Notes: generated from the sequence alone by a model not told the origin. 64,000 nucleotides of DNA from Clostridia bacterium (GCA_910575405.1 CAJTER010000004.1:62001-126000), one strand, 5' to 3'; positions 42,255 through 52,398 are shown, numbered from the stretch's first letter. Numbers and translations: made by a program.

Positions 42255-42992
42255 TTACGATTCCAGCTCATACATGACCATTGCCAATGCCGCCGGACCC
42301 GCTGTTTCCGTCCGCAGGATGGTCCTGCCCAGGCTAACGCATTCCGCTCCCAGGGCCTTCAGTTCATCGGCTTCCTTATCCGAAAAGCCACCCTCCGGGC
42401 CGATGATGATGGCCGCACTGCCGGGCTTTTCCTCCAAACTCCGCAGGCAGTCTTTGATGGTTCTCCCTGTTTCATTTTCATAGGGAAACAACACCAGATC
42501 AAAATTCTTCAGCTGTTCCTTCATCTGCGCAAACTGCAGAGCACATCCGATCTGCGGGATAATCCCCCGCCTGCACTGCTTCACTGCCTCTGCTGAAATT
42601 TTCTGCCACCGCTCTGTCTTTTTGCCGAAATTGCCCTTGTCCACAACCACCGTTCGTTCCATGAAAACCGGAACAACCGCATGAATCCCCAGTTCAACGG
42701 TTTTCTGTACGATGGCCTCCATTTTGGACTGTTTTGGAATGCCCTGAAACAAGGTCACCTGAACCTGCGGCTCTCTGGCAAACCTCTGCTTGTCCAGGAT
42801 TTTCGCTTCCACCTGCTCTTCATCCACGGAGAGGATTTCCGCTGTGTACTCCCACTGAGAAGAATCGGAAACTTCGATGATGCTGCCCTCCTTCAGGCGC
42901 AAAACTTTTCGCAGGTGCTTTATATCCTCCTTTGAGCGGATAAAAATGCTTTTTTCCCCTACATCCGCTGCATCCACAAAGAAGCGGCTCAT
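42255..42992 (-). CDS. rsmE: 16S rRNA (uracil(1498)-N(3))-methyltransferase
   Basis: 245 aa from the ATG at 42992, overlapping the prmA stop (ATGA). SPOUT-type knot: LFPYENETGRTI, IIGPEGGFSDKEADEL, VSLGRTILRTETAGPAAL. Methylates U1498 of 16S rRNA. prmA-rsmE is a common Firmicutes pair near dnaK loci. Confidence 0.95.
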   Translation of the reverse strand: MSRFFVDAADVGEKSIFIRSKEDIKHLRKVLRLKEGSIIEVSDSSQWEYTAEILSVDEEQVEAKILDKQRFAREPQVQVTLFQGIPKQSKMEAIVQKTVELGIHAVVPVFMERTVVVDKGNFGKKTERWQKISAEAVKQCRRGIIPQIGCALQFAQMKEQLKNFDLVLFPYENETGRTIKDCLRSLEEKPGSAAIIIGPEGGFSDKEADELKALGAECVSLGRTILRTETAGPAALAMVMYELES

Positions 42993-43957
42993 TTTTTCCT
43001 CGCCGCAATGGCGCACCATTCGCCCTTTTCCAGGGTTTTCAGGATTTCAAAGCCCGCCTGTTGGATGGCTTCCTTTACCTTATCAAGCTGCTCTGCCAGA
43101 ATTCCTGACGAAAGATAGATGCCTCTTTCCTCAAGATGCTCTGCCGCAGAGGGGGACAGTTCCATGACCAGAGGCGCGATGAGATTTGCCGCAATCAGAT
43201 CCGCTTTTTCACTTACATCCTTTGCCAGATCTCCCTGACGTATGGCAACTGTTTCACCTACGCCATTAGCCTGCACATTTTCCTTTGCAGTCCGCACCGC
43301 GTCCGGATCGATTTCTATGCCCAGGACAGAGCCGCTTCCCAGCATTGCCGCTGCAATAGACAAAATTCCCGAGCCGCATCCGATGTCAATAACCCGGTCG
43401 CCCTCTTTTAAGTATTCTTCCATCAGCTCCATACACATGGACGTGGTTTCGTGGGTTCCTGTGCCAAATGCCATTCCCGGATCGAGTTCAATGATTTTCT
43501 CATCACCAGCAGACTCGTATTTTTCCCAGGAGGGCTTTACAACCAGATGCTCCGTGATTTTGGAAGGTTTGAAATATTCCTTCCACTTATCCTTCCAGTC
43601 CGTGTCGTCCACAACGCTTTCTTCCGCGTAAAGGCGGCCCAGATCCGCATCCCAGCCGAAAATTCCTTCCATCTCCTTGCTTTTCAGCATCATGATGGAA
43701 ATCTTCAGATCCTGCAGCTGTCTGCGGCCTTCCTCCGTATCCTCCAGGTAGACGGAAACCACTGGCTCCTGCTCCTTGTTTTCCAAAAGGGATTTGTCAA
43801 TGTAATCCCACTCGTATTCCTTTTTTTTATCCAGCAGGCTCTCCGCATCCGCCGGATCGTTTACGGCTACACTTGTAATTCCCTTGCGCATCAGCATTGC
43901 CGTCAGCGGTTCAATGCCCTGATGACTGGTATAAATTTTTACTTCGATAAATTTCAT
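42989..43957 (-). CDS. prmA: Ribosomal protein L11 methyltransferase
   Basis: 322 aa. SAM-binding DIGCGSGILSIAAAMLG (about 190), the NxP-like segment AANLIAPLVMEL, and an N-terminal L11-binding half. Trimethylates L11. Coupled to rsmE. Confidence 0.95.
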   Translation of the reverse strand: MKFIEVKIYTSHQGIEPLTAMLMRKGITSVAVNDPADAESLLDKKKEYEWDYIDKSLLENKEQEPVVSVYLEDTEEGRRQLQDLKISIMMLKSKEMEGIFGWDADLGRLYAEESVVDDTDWKDKWKEYFKPSKITEHLVVKPSWEKYESAGDEKIIELDPGMAFGTGTHETTSMCMELMEEYLKEGDRVIDIGCGSGILSIAAAMLGSGSVLGIEIDPDAVRTAKENVQANGVGETVAIRQGDLAKDVSEKADLIAANLIAPLVMELSPSAAEHLEERGIYLSSGILAEQLDKVKEAIQQAGFEILKTLEKGEWCAIAARKK

Positions 43958-44167
43958 AAAATCCTCTCTTGATTCAAAATAGTCCGTTTTATTATACCAT
44001 ATTCCGGGGAGAAACCATAACGTTTTTCAGCATCATTTTTGCCTTGCGCATGTCCGGGAATAAAACTATCCTGTATTTGAAGATTCTTTGAAATTTTTTA
44101 CTCAAAGTCGAAACGATCCATATCCTGGCTTCGAATATATCTATGAAAGCAGAAAGGTGGTGAGCTG

Positions 44168-44716
44168 ATGGAAGAGGAATTAAAATGGATTAAGCGGATA
44201 CAAAAAAGGCACAGCCGCAAAGAGGCGGATCAGCTCGTCCGCAAGTATTACGATGAAATATATGTCTATGTGTACCGTCAAACGGGAAACAAAGAGGATT
44301 CTCTTGATCTGACCCAGGAAATTTTCATTTCGGTTCTGCGCTCCATTAAGTCCTACCGGGAGGACAAGGCCGCCTTTCGAACCTGGCTGTACCGGATTGC
44401 CACCAACAAGATCACCGACCAGAGGCGAAAGCAGCGGCCCCAGTTTCTGGACATCGAAAATATCGAGGTTCCCGATGAAATGGATTATTTAAAGCATTCG
44501 GAAAACCAACGGCTTCTGGCGGAAATCGATGCCCGCGTCTCACAGGAGGATGCTGTGCAGGAACGGATTTTCCGGCTGCGGCTCTATCAGGGATGGACCT
44601 TTTCTGAAATCGGCCGCGCGCTTGAAATGCCGGAGGGAACCGTAAAAACCAAGTATCACCGTCTCTGTCAGAAGATCAGAAAGGAGTTTCACGATGAATA
44701 TTATAATGCCAAGTGA
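44168..44716 (+). CDS. ECF-type RNA polymerase sigma factor
   Basis: 182 aa. Sigma region 2 (DLTQEIFISVLRSIKSYR, then RTWLYRIATNKITDQRR) and region 4 (GWTFSEIGRALEMPEGTVKT). Directs transcription of a small regulon, probably including its own operon, as it heads sigma - membrane protein - ABC ATPase - two permeases. No zinc-anchor anti-sigma gene is seen next to it; the 251-aa membrane protein overlapping its 3' end takes that position. Confidence 0.93.
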   Translation: MEEELKWIKRIQKRHSRKEADQLVRKYYDEIYVYVYRQTGNKEDSLDLTQEIFISVLRSIKSYREDKAAFRTWLYRIATNKITDQRRKQRPQFLDIENIEVPDEMDYLKHSENQRLLAEIDARVSQEDAVQERIFRLRLYQGWTFSEIGRALEMPEGTVKTKYHRLCQKIRKEFHDEYYNAK

Positions 44717-45449
44717 AGAAGAAAAAAGCCGCTCTGTCGCGCAGATCCTTGAGACAGGGTTGCCGCGAAAAAGGCCTCTGCGGCTCAGGCTCCCCAGGCT
44801 GGTTCGCTCAATCGGGCTGCGGAACCTGTTCTGGGGCACCTATGACTGCATCTTTATCGCAGTGCTGGGAAGTATTCTGCTGAGCGTTTTGTTTGCCATT
44901 CCCTCGGCCTACGACCATCAGCTGCTGCCTCTGAGCCTGTTTTTGATATCGCCTGCTCTTTACGGGCTGCTCCACCTTCTTACCATATGGAAGGAGCTGC
45001 AGATAGGGCTTTACTCCATCAAGATGACCTGCTACTATACGCTGAAGGAGCTGACCGCCCTGCGCATGGTCTTCTTCGGCGGTGCAAACGCACTGCTTGA
45101 TGTGGTCTTTGTCGCGGTTCTATCCCAGAGGGAAGACATGTTCCTATCGTTTTTTCAAATGCTGAGCATCTCCCTTTCGGCTCTGTTTCTCTACGGCACG
45201 GCAACGCTTTTCGCGCTTTCTCATGTGCCAGGAAACCGCCAGTGGATCGTCCCTGCCCTGTGGTGCGCGGTCTGCGCTGCTCCGGCTATATTTGGAATGA
45301 ACGTCCTGGGGCTTCTCATGAAGCTTCCCTACGCTGCCGCCCTTTTTGCCGCTCTTTTGGCTGCCGCCCTTTTTTTCGCCAAAGCAGAGCACTATTTATC
45401 CCTAAATCACGCAAACCATAAAGGAGGAATCTATCATGCTGTCGGTTGA
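44694..45449 (+). CDS. Polytopic membrane protein in the sigma/ABC operon (possible anti-sigma factor)
   Basis: 251 aa with about six membrane helices after a basic cytoplasmic N-terminus of about 55 residues. It overlaps the sigma gene by 23 bases and the ATPase gene by 14. No zinc-finger (HxxxCxxC) is visible. Its place suggests control of the sigma factor or an extra subunit of the exporter; unknown family. Confidence 0.75.
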   Translation: MNIIMPSEEEKSRSVAQILETGLPRKRPLRLRLPRLVRSIGLRNLFWGTYDCIFIAVLGSILLSVLFAIPSAYDHQLLPLSLFLISPALYGLLHLLTIWKELQIGLYSIKMTCYYTLKELTALRMVFFGGANALLDVVFVAVLSQREDMFLSFFQMLSISLSALFLYGTATLFALSHVPGNRQWIVPALWCAVCAAPAIFGMNVLGLLMKLPYAAALFAALLAAALFFAKAEHYLSLNHANHKGGIYHAVG

Positions 45450-46314
45450 TCATGTGACAAAAAAATACGGCGATTTTCTCGCCCTGGAAGATATTACACT
45501 GGATTTTGAGGCAGGCGTCTACGGCCTGCTGGCCCCAAACGGCGCCGGCAAAACGACCCTCATCAATATGCTGACCACCCTGCTTTCCCCTACAAAGGGG
45601 GAAATTCGCTGGGAGGGAACGGATATTTTCGCCCTGAGAGAGGTATACCGGGATGTGTTAGGCTATTTGCCCCAACAGTTCGGATATTACCGGGACAATA
45701 CGCCGCAGCAGTTCCTGCGCTATTTGGCGGCCCTGAAAGGTATACCCCCAAAGCGGGGAGAAAAGCGCATTCTAAAGCTCATGGAGCTTGTTGGCCTTTC
45801 CGATGTTTTAAACAAAAAAATGAAGAAATTTTCCGGAGGAATGCTGCAGAGAGTGGGCATCGCCGCCGCCATGCTCAATGATCCGAAGCTTTTGATTTTG
45901 GACGAACCCACCGCAGGCCTCGATCCCCGGGAACGGGTTCGCTTTCGCAATCTGATCCATATGCTTTCCCAAAACCGCATTGTCATTTTGTCCACCCACA
46001 TTGTTTCGGACATCGAAACCATTGCCAGCAAAATCGTTATGATTCGGGATCATCATCTCTGCTGCTGCAAGCCTCCCCAGGAAATCTGCAGCTCCCTAAA
46101 GGGCCGGATTTTCGAGATTCCTGCCGCAGGCAAGCCGGATGTTCCCTACCAGCTCCTCAGTGAACGCCAGTCTCCGGAGGGTGGAACCAGGCTGCGAATT
46201 GCCTGTAAAACAGCGCCTTCCGGCGCTTACCCTGCAGAGCCAAACCTGGAAGATGTATTTCTTTATGTATATGATCAGGGAGAAGGTGTCTCAAGTGTAT
46301 ATGATCAAAAATGA
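45436..46314 (+). CDS. ABC transporter ATP-binding protein
   Basis: 292 aa. Walker A APNGAGKTT, signature FSGGMLQRVGIA, Walker B LLILDEPTAGLDP and a switch His (LSTH). The C-terminal 70 residues are exporter-type. Pairs with the two permeases downstream; likely exports a drug, peptide or lantibiotic-type compound. Confidence 0.93.
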   Translation: MLSVDHVTKKYGDFLALEDITLDFEAGVYGLLAPNGAGKTTLINMLTTLLSPTKGEIRWEGTDIFALREVYRDVLGYLPQQFGYYRDNTPQQFLRYLAALKGIPPKRGEKRILKLMELVGLSDVLNKKMKKFSGGMLQRVGIAAAMLNDPKLLILDEPTAGLDPRERVRFRNLIHMLSQNRIVILSTHIVSDIETIASKIVMIRDHHLCCCKPPQEICSSLKGRIFEIPAAGKPDVPYQLLSERQSPEGGTRLRIACKTAPSGAYPAEPNLEDVFLYVYDQGEGVSSVYDQK

Positions 46315-47446
46315 ACTAAAAAAATCAATCGCCATGCCCATGCTGTGGGGCTTTCTGGCGGTCTGCCTTCTGTTTAACATCTGCCTTGCCGCAGGATACC
46401 GCTATAAAATCGTTGATTACCCCTTCTTTTCCTATGTAAGAGATGCTGCCTCAGAGGCTGGAATCATAGTCAATAAAGAATTTTCCCAAAAGCTGACCGC
46501 CATGCCAGATAGTCCGCAGAAAAAGCGCCTCGCTTCGGATGCTGCCGCCGCGCAGCCGGTCTTCGCGGGCTACGATACTTCCTATCTGGCTGAGGCCTAT
46601 ATCAATTTGTACGATATCTCCGGCAAATGGGCACACCTGATGAAAGCAAAATATGAAAATCTCCAGCATGCCGTGCAGAGGCTGGATGCTGCCGGAGCGG
46701 AATTTTCCCTTTATGCGGCCAGTGAAACTCCCCGCATGCATAATCTGCTCTTCGGCGTCATGCTGCGGGCCATCATCACCGAGACCTGCATCCTGGCCGC
46801 CCTCATCATGCTCCACCTGTGCGCCTATGAACGCCAGAATAAAACGGAGCGGATGATCTATTCCTCCAAAACCGGACGCTCGGTTTTCCACTACAAGCTC
46901 AGGGCCGGATTTCTCACATCGATCTTCTGTTTTGCCCTCATCGCCGCAGTAAGCCTGATTGTTTATTTTGCCCTCTTTGACTACTCGCAGCTATGGAGCT
47001 GCAATGTGTCCAGCGGGTTCAACTATGTTTCCGACCGGGCCGGGCTGAAACCGGTTCTCACCTGGGTTTCCTTTACCGTAGCCGGATATCTTTTCGCCAT
47101 GCTGGGGCTTGGCCTCCTGCTTAGCCTTGTCTTTGCCATGATGGGAGCGGTTATCGGCCTCCTTCTGCGGAGCAGCTACACAGGCATGCTGCTGTTTTTT
47201 CTCGCCTGCCTGGCCATGCTGGCTATCCCCTATATGTTTTCGGAAGCCGGAATCTGGGGCGGCTATTTTCTGGCTCAGCTTTCCCCGGTCACCCTCTGGT
47301 TTTCCTCGCCATACTGGCTGACGGATATGGGAAGCCTTTCCATCATTCCCCTTCACGAAACAGCCGGCATCGCCGCAAATATCGTCCTCTGGGGACTGCT
47401 GTTATTCGTTTCCTACCGCTATATGAAAAGAAAGGATGTGCTATAA
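46295..47446 (+). CDS. ABC-2-type exporter membrane protein (permease 1)
   Basis: 383 aa from a GTG at 46295 (GGGAGAAGG eight bases upstream; ATG 46301 also possible). One N-terminal membrane helix, a long extracytoplasmic loop (about 30-145), then five or six helices. Overlaps the ATPase by 20 bases. Topology of ABC-2/Yhg-type exporters. Confidence 0.82.
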   Translation: MYMIKNELKKSIAMPMLWGFLAVCLLFNICLAAGYRYKIVDYPFFSYVRDAASEAGIIVNKEFSQKLTAMPDSPQKKRLASDAAAAQPVFAGYDTSYLAEAYINLYDISGKWAHLMKAKYENLQHAVQRLDAAGAEFSLYAASETPRMHNLLFGVMLRAIITETCILAALIMLHLCAYERQNKTERMIYSSKTGRSVFHYKLRAGFLTSIFCFALIAAVSLIVYFALFDYSQLWSCNVSSGFNYVSDRAGLKPVLTWVSFTVAGYLFAMLGLGLLLSLVFAMMGAVIGLLLRSSYTGMLLFFLACLAMLAIPYMFSEAGIWGGYFLAQLSPVTLWFSSPYWLTDMGSLSIIPLHETAGIAANIVLWGLLLFVSYRYMKRKDVL

Positions 47447-48532
47447 ATGCTGCTGAAACTGGAATTAAAGAAAATATGGAATCCGAAAATCCTGCTGTTC
47501 CTTTTGCTCGCCGGGCTGCTGTTTGGCTTTCTGTTTTTAGAACAGTCTCTGCGCTACTTTCCAAACGGCCCTGTTGCCGCAGCGCAGTACCAGTTGATGG
47601 AGCTGTGGACGGAAGAGTACGGCACGCAGCTGGATGAAAAGGAACACGCGGACGCTGCAGAGCGGCTGAAAAAGGAGCTGGGCGTGACCGATCCGGCCGT
47701 GGACAGTGACGCTCTGGATGAATACGCAAAAGACAGCGGAGAACTGCAGCAGCAGTGGGCAGGCGCTCTGTACGCCTATGACATCCGAAAGGATGAGCTG
47801 AAGAGCGTTTTGAAAAACCCGGCTCACACCACTGCCCAAAAGGAGCGCGCCTCCTATATGCTGAAAGAAGACAAGAAGAATGGGATTATCCCCTATGAAG
47901 TGCCGCAGCACGCTACCGAATACTGGAGATGGGTCTCCGTTTTTATCACACTTTCTGTCATGCTGCTCCTTGCCCCTGCCGTCACGCGGGACACACTGAC
48001 AGGCGTGCGCAGGCTACAATATACCAGCAGGCGGGGGCGGAAGATCCTGAGAACGCAATTTTCTGCCATGCTCCTGTCGGCGACCGGTATTACGCTGGTG
48101 GAACTGCTGGTTTTCGGCGTTCTCTACCTGTGCCTGGGGCCCTGGCATTTTCACAGCAGCCCCATCAACAGCTTTTTCTACGGGCTGATGTACTGGTTCG
48201 ATCTGAGCTTTGGCCAGTATCTGGGGTGCATCCTTCTGATCATGGTGCTCCTCGCAGCCGGCGGAGCCGGGACAGCCTTCTTTTTCTCTTGCTTCAGCCG
48301 CACCTACATCTCCCTGATGCTCAAAATCATTCCCGTCTTTGTATTGCTGGCCGCCCTGGGCGCCAAGGGCATCGGCTGGCTGTTCAGCTTTGATAATCCT
48401 ATGAATATGATGACCGGCATCACGGGAATTGAGCTGTATGCTGCCGCGGCGGCCTTTGCCGCAGGAATGGCCTTAAGCCTCATCGCTTTGAAGCTCAAAT
48501 CTTCTGTCTCTGATAAGGATACGGCGGCCTGA
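47447..48532 (+). CDS. ABC-2-type exporter membrane protein (permease 2)
   Basis: 361 aa; starts directly after permease 1. Similar topology: N-terminal helix, about 125-residue loop rich in Asp/Glu/Lys, then about five helices. Probably a heterodimeric partner of permease 1. Confidence 0.85.
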   Translation: MLLKLELKKIWNPKILLFLLLAGLLFGFLFLEQSLRYFPNGPVAAAQYQLMELWTEEYGTQLDEKEHADAAERLKKELGVTDPAVDSDALDEYAKDSGELQQQWAGALYAYDIRKDELKSVLKNPAHTTAQKERASYMLKEDKKNGIIPYEVPQHATEYWRWVSVFITLSVMLLLAPAVTRDTLTGVRRLQYTSRRGRKILRTQFSAMLLSATGITLVELLVFGVLYLCLGPWHFHSSPINSFFYGLMYWFDLSFGQYLGCILLIMVLLAAGGAGTAFFFSCFSRTYISLMLKIIPVFVLLAALGAKGIGWLFSFDNPMNMMTGITGIELYAAAAAFAAGMALSLIALKLKSSVSDKDTAA

Positions 48533-48541
48533 CAGGCCGCC

Positions 48542-48958
48542 TCAGGCTTCTTTACGTATAATTTCCATCATTTCAGCCGGGGTTACAATAAAGTCCCGCA
48601 CGGGATAATGCTTTTGATTTCCGGTAACAAGATAGGCATCATCTTCTCTTTTTTCCATTACAACTTCATAAAATATGAGATCATCCATATCAGCCAGCAG
48701 CTCGCCTGTAGGCTGGGGATATACTCTGATACCGTACCGCTTCACTGCATTTAAAAGCAACTGTATGGTTTCATCCAGAAAATGAAACTTATCCCGTCCG
48801 AGAACCTCCTCATATTCTCTGAGGATATCTTCATGATATAGAGGAGTAATCTCACCATCCATCACTGCATCAAACACCTGCACCGTCGCTGCATCTGCGT
48901 TTTTTGAAAGAAGCGCAGAGACAAAAACATTTGTGTCAATGACAGCATAAACCTTCAT
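48542..48958 (-). CDS. PIN-domain toxin (COG1569-type)
   Basis: 138 aa. PIN start AVIDTNVFVSALLSK (D8), acidic pairs EYEEVLGRD and EDDAYLVTGN. The antitoxin lies four bases upstream (48963-49259). A ribonuclease toxin by family. Confidence 0.9.
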   Translation of the reverse strand: MKVYAVIDTNVFVSALLSKNADAATVQVFDAVMDGEITPLYHEDILREYEEVLGRDKFHFLDETIQLLLNAVKRYGIRVYPQPTGELLADMDDLIFYEVVMEKREDDAYLVTGNQKHYPVRDFIVTPAEMMEIIRKEA

Positions 48959-48962
48959 CGAG

Positions 48963-49259
48963 CTACCTCTTTCTTTCCGCTCTGACTGCCGCTATTTCAC
49001 CGTTTATTTCCTCCAGGGACATCTCCGGGAGATCCGCAGCCTGCCGTCTTAATTCATAAAAAGCCCGTTTGGCCTCAGCCCGTGTAATGGTGTCTTCCGG
49101 AAGTACTGCTTCAAAGGGAAGGCCCTTCACCATTTTACTTCTCGCCATAAACATACGAAAAGCAGTAGGCAAATCCATACCAAGGGTCTCATAAATTTCT
49201 GCCACTTCCTGTTTTAAAGACTTATCTGCGCGGAATTGTATCAATACCTGTTCAGCCAT
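48963..49259 (-). CDS. RelB/DinJ-type antitoxin
   Basis: 98 aa from the ATG at 49259 (AGGAGG upstream). N-terminal ribbon-helix-helix (VLIQFRADKSLKQEVAEIYE, then GMDLPTAFRMFM) with a charged C-terminus that would wrap the toxin. Autoregulation by the pair is expected. Confidence 0.9.
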   Translation of the reverse strand: MAEQVLIQFRADKSLKQEVAEIYETLGMDLPTAFRMFMARSKMVKGLPFEAVLPEDTITRAEAKRAFYELRRQAADLPEMSLEEINGEIAAVRAERKR

Positions 49260-49453
49260 GACGTTATACCTCCTCCTATCAAACATTTTGCAGTTGCTTT
49301 GCATGTGTTTATAATGATATTATATGATATTTGACAGATTTCTTCAAGAAAATTCGTAAAAATAGATTCTCAGCCCGAATCCGCAAATCCCCACTGAAGC
49401 CCAAAGGCAGGGTCATTATTTTTACCTGCTCGCCCTGAGGGCTTCCATACGCA

Positions 49454-49498
49454 AAAAGGAGCTGCGCGCAAACCGGTTTTGCTGGTTTGCGCGGCAGC
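49454..49498 (-). terminator. Terminator of the transporter operon
   Basis: Minus-strand GCTGCCGCGCAAACC/GGTTTGCGCGCAGC followed by CCTTTTTG, 46 bases past the PotD stop. Confidence 0.85.
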
Positions 49499-49544
49499 CC
49501 CTGCCAATTCTTTCAGCCCATGCGGTATTCAGATCAATGATGGT

Positions 49545-50624
49545 TTACTGATTTTCTTCTGACATGAGCATGGTCCAGTATTTATCATACGTCTTGGCAG
49601 CATCGCCGATGTCAAGCTGTAGGAAGTAATTTTCCTTCATCTTGGTTGGGATATCAATTGCAGGATGCTTTTTGTAGGAATCCGGCATCAGCGCAACGGC
49701 AGCCTCGTTAGGGCAGGAATACAGATGATCATCCTGCATATTGTCTGCCATATTCTGTGCGTCCAAGATAAAGTTGAGGAATTTTTCCGCATTTTCCTTG
49801 TTCTTAGCGCCCTTTGGAATAACGAATTCATCAACACCCAGCTGTATCGCATCCTTCAGTTCTGCAACCTTCAGATTTTCCGCAGCATCAAAGGCTCTTG
49901 AGGCCTGCCCGTCAAAGAAGAGTCCAACGGAAGCTCCACCGTTAATGATCAGCTTTTCAGCGCTGTCAGAATCGAATAAGGTTACGTTGGCAACGTATTT
50001 CTGCAACCACTCGTATGCTTCTTTGATTTCCTTGTCATTGGTGCTGTTGGGATCATAGCCTAAGGATACCAGGGCAACCGGGAACAGATTACGTATTCCG
50101 GTTACAGAAGCGATCTGACCCTTGAGCTTTGGATCCAGCAGATCCTTGTACTCGTCGATTTCCACAGGACAAGTCTTTTCGTTATAAATTACGTATACAT
50201 AGTTCATGAAGTACGGAATAGCATACTTGTTTTCCGGGTCAAATTCTCTGTTCTTGTAAGCGTCGCCCAGGTTTTTCAGATTCGGAATATTCTCCAGATT
50301 GATTTCTTCCAGATATCCGCCCTTGATGAGTCCTGTCATATCCGCATCGCATGGCATTACCAGGTCATACTGTTCGCCGCCGCCGGATGTGATTTTAGCA
50401 GTAGCTTCTTCCGATGTACTCATGTAGGAAAAGTTTACTTTAATTCCAGTCTCCTCTGTAAACTTATCTACCATTTTCTGCGACATATAATCCGACCACA
50501 TATAGACATTTACTTCACCAGCATCTTTGCTGTCTCCACTGTCTCCACCGCCTCCGCAGGCAGCTAAGGAGAAGACCATCAGCCCCGACAGGGCAAGTGC
50601 AAGGAATTTTTTTCGCATTTTCAT
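49545..50624 (-). CDS. potD: Spermidine/putrescine-type ABC transporter substrate-binding lipoprotein
   Basis: 359 aa from ATG 50624 (GGAGG upstream). Lipobox LAACGGGG, then the PotD/PotF fold: NVYMWSDYMSQKMVDKFTEE, DLVMPCDADM, and others. Polyamine-binding family; because it stands in one unit with a FrlB-like deglycase, the true ligand may be an Amadori compound such as fructoselysine. This is inference. Confidence 0.82.
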   Translation of the reverse strand: MKMRKKFLALALSGLMVFSLAACGGGGDSGDSKDAGEVNVYMWSDYMSQKMVDKFTEETGIKVNFSYMSTSEEATAKITSGGGEQYDLVMPCDADMTGLIKGGYLEEINLENIPNLKNLGDAYKNREFDPENKYAIPYFMNYVYVIYNEKTCPVEIDEYKDLLDPKLKGQIASVTGIRNLFPVALVSLGYDPNSTNDKEIKEAYEWLQKYVANVTLFDSDSAEKLIINGGASVGLFFDGQASRAFDAAENLKVAELKDAIQLGVDEFVIPKGAKNKENAEKFLNFILDAQNMADNMQDDHLYSCPNEAAVALMPDSYKKHPAIDIPTKMKENYFLQLDIGDAAKTYDKYWTMLMSEENQ

Positions 50625-50647
50625 TATTTCTTCCTCCATAATTAAAA

Positions 50648-51493
50648 TTAAAAATAAGATTTTATATTCGTTAAGGCTCTCTTTTTAAGGAGCGCCTGAA
50701 CAGCATTGTTAATCAGAATTCCCACCAGCAGAACCAGCACCATCAGAGTCGTCAGTGCGTTTACTTCTGGCGAAAGCCCTGTCTTTACCATGGACAGAAT
50801 CTTGACCGGCAGAGTCGTGGCATAAGGTCCTGCGACAAAGTTACTGATGATAACATCGTCGATGGACAGGGTAAAGGACATAAAGGCGCCTGACATAATT
50901 CCCGGAATCAGCAGGGGCAGCGTAACCCGGAAAAAGGTTATCAGCCGGTTTGCCCCCAGATCCATTGAAGCTTCCTCAATGGACAGATCCATACCCGCGA
51001 TTCTTCCCCGCATAATGATGACCACAAATGGAATGCAAAAGGTTGCATGGGACAGGATCATGGTCGTCATTCCCAGAGGGAAATTGGCAATTTCAAAAAG
51101 CATGAGCAGGGAAATACCCAGTACTACCTCCGGCACAACGATGGGAATGTACAGGGAGTTGCTGATAACGCTTTTCAGCTTGAACTCAAACCGAACAAGT
51201 CCCAGAGCGCCGATGGTTCCGATTATAACGGAAATGATGGTCGCCGCAACCGCTACGATGAGGGAAATACCCAGATATCCCACCAGATCCGAATTGGTAA
51301 ACAGCTTTTCATACCATTCTGTAGTAAACCCATTCCAGTAATAATTGTTTTTCTGATCATTAAAGGAATAGATAACCATTACAATAATGGGGACGTAGAT
51401 AAATAAGTATACCAAAAAGGCATATACGTTGCTCACTCTTCCCCACAGCCTTTTCTTTCTCAGTCTTTTGCTGAGCCTCTTTTCTCCTGCCAT
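50648..51493 (-). CDS. potC: Polyamine-type ABC transporter permease
   Basis: 281 aa, six helices, EAA loop EEASMDLGANRLITFFRVTLP. Order A-B-C-D as in pot operons; adjacent to PotB without a gap. Confidence 0.88.
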   Translation of the reverse strand: MAGEKRLSKRLRKKRLWGRVSNVYAFLVYLFIYVPIIVMVIYSFNDQKNNYYWNGFTTEWYEKLFTNSDLVGYLGISLIVAVAATIISVIIGTIGALGLVRFEFKLKSVISNSLYIPIVVPEVVLGISLLMLFEIANFPLGMTTMILSHATFCIPFVVIIMRGRIAGMDLSIEEASMDLGANRLITFFRVTLPLLIPGIMSGAFMSFTLSIDDVIISNFVAGPYATTLPVKILSMVKTGLSPEVNALTTLMVLVLLVGILINNAVQALLKKRALTNIKSYF

Positions 51494-52387
51494 TTAGCCC
51501 ACCTCCAGCTCATCCAACTTGCCGACTCTGGTGTAGATCCACATCATAGCCAAGGTGATGAGAATCAGCAGGATAGCCAGCGACGCTCCGAACGGCCAGT
51601 TTTTCGTCATCAGGAACTGATTTTTAATCAGAGTACCGATGAGCATAACCTTTCCGCCTCCCAGCATTTCCGGTACATAATACATACCCAGAGATGGGAT
51701 GAATACCAGAAGAACGCAGCCTACGATTCCCGGCATGGTCAGAGGAATGGTTACTTTGATGAAGGTCTTTGCCGGGTTTGCTCCCAGATCCTTCGATGCT
51801 TCCAAAAGGGATTTATCCAGCTTCTCAATAGAAGAATAAAGCGGAAGCACGGAAAAAGGCAGCATGGCCGTCAAAAGACCCATAATCACAATCCCGTCGC
51901 TAAAGAGAAAGTCGACAGGCTCTGATACAATTCCCAGCTTTAAAAGCAGCAAATTCAAAAACCCGTTGGGCATTCCCAGCTGGTTGATGCTGAAAAGACG
52001 CACCAGAGAGCTGGTCCAGTAAGGAATCATGACCAGCATCAAAAGCTTTGCCGCCAGCTTAGACGGCTTGCTCGCTATGTAATAAGCAAGCGGGTATCCA
52101 ACTACCAGACAGATAACGGTTGTCAGAAACGCCAGCTTCAGCGACTTCCAGATTACCTTCAGATAGAGAGGCTGTATCATTTCCTTATAATTATCTGTCG
52201 TAAAGGTGTATTCAATATTGCCATAAACATCTCTGCTCATAAAGCTGATAAACAGTATGTACAGCAGCGGCAGCATAACAAAGATAATCATCCATATAGA
52301 AATCGGCCCTGCCGTACTGACAACAGGTAAATTTCTCTTCAGAAAACTCTTTTTCGGTGCAAGAGTCATTGCATTATTCTCACTCAC
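51494..52387 (-). CDS. potB: Polyamine-type ABC transporter permease
   Basis: 297 aa, six helices, EAA loop EASKDLGANPAKTFIKVTIP. GTG start behind GGAGGTG, 11 bases after PotA. Confidence 0.88.
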   Translation of the reverse strand: MSENNAMTLAPKKSFLKRNLPVVSTAGPISIWMIIFVMLPLLYILFISFMSRDVYGNIEYTFTTDNYKEMIQPLYLKVIWKSLKLAFLTTVICLVVGYPLAYYIASKPSKLAAKLLMLVMIPYWTSSLVRLFSINQLGMPNGFLNLLLLKLGIVSEPVDFLFSDGIVIMGLLTAMLPFSVLPLYSSIEKLDKSLLEASKDLGANPAKTFIKVTIPLTMPGIVGCVLLVFIPSLGMYYVPEMLGGGKVMLIGTLIKNQFLMTKNWPFGASLAILLILITLAMMWIYTRVGKLDELEVG

Positions 52388-52398
52388 AGCCGCACCTC

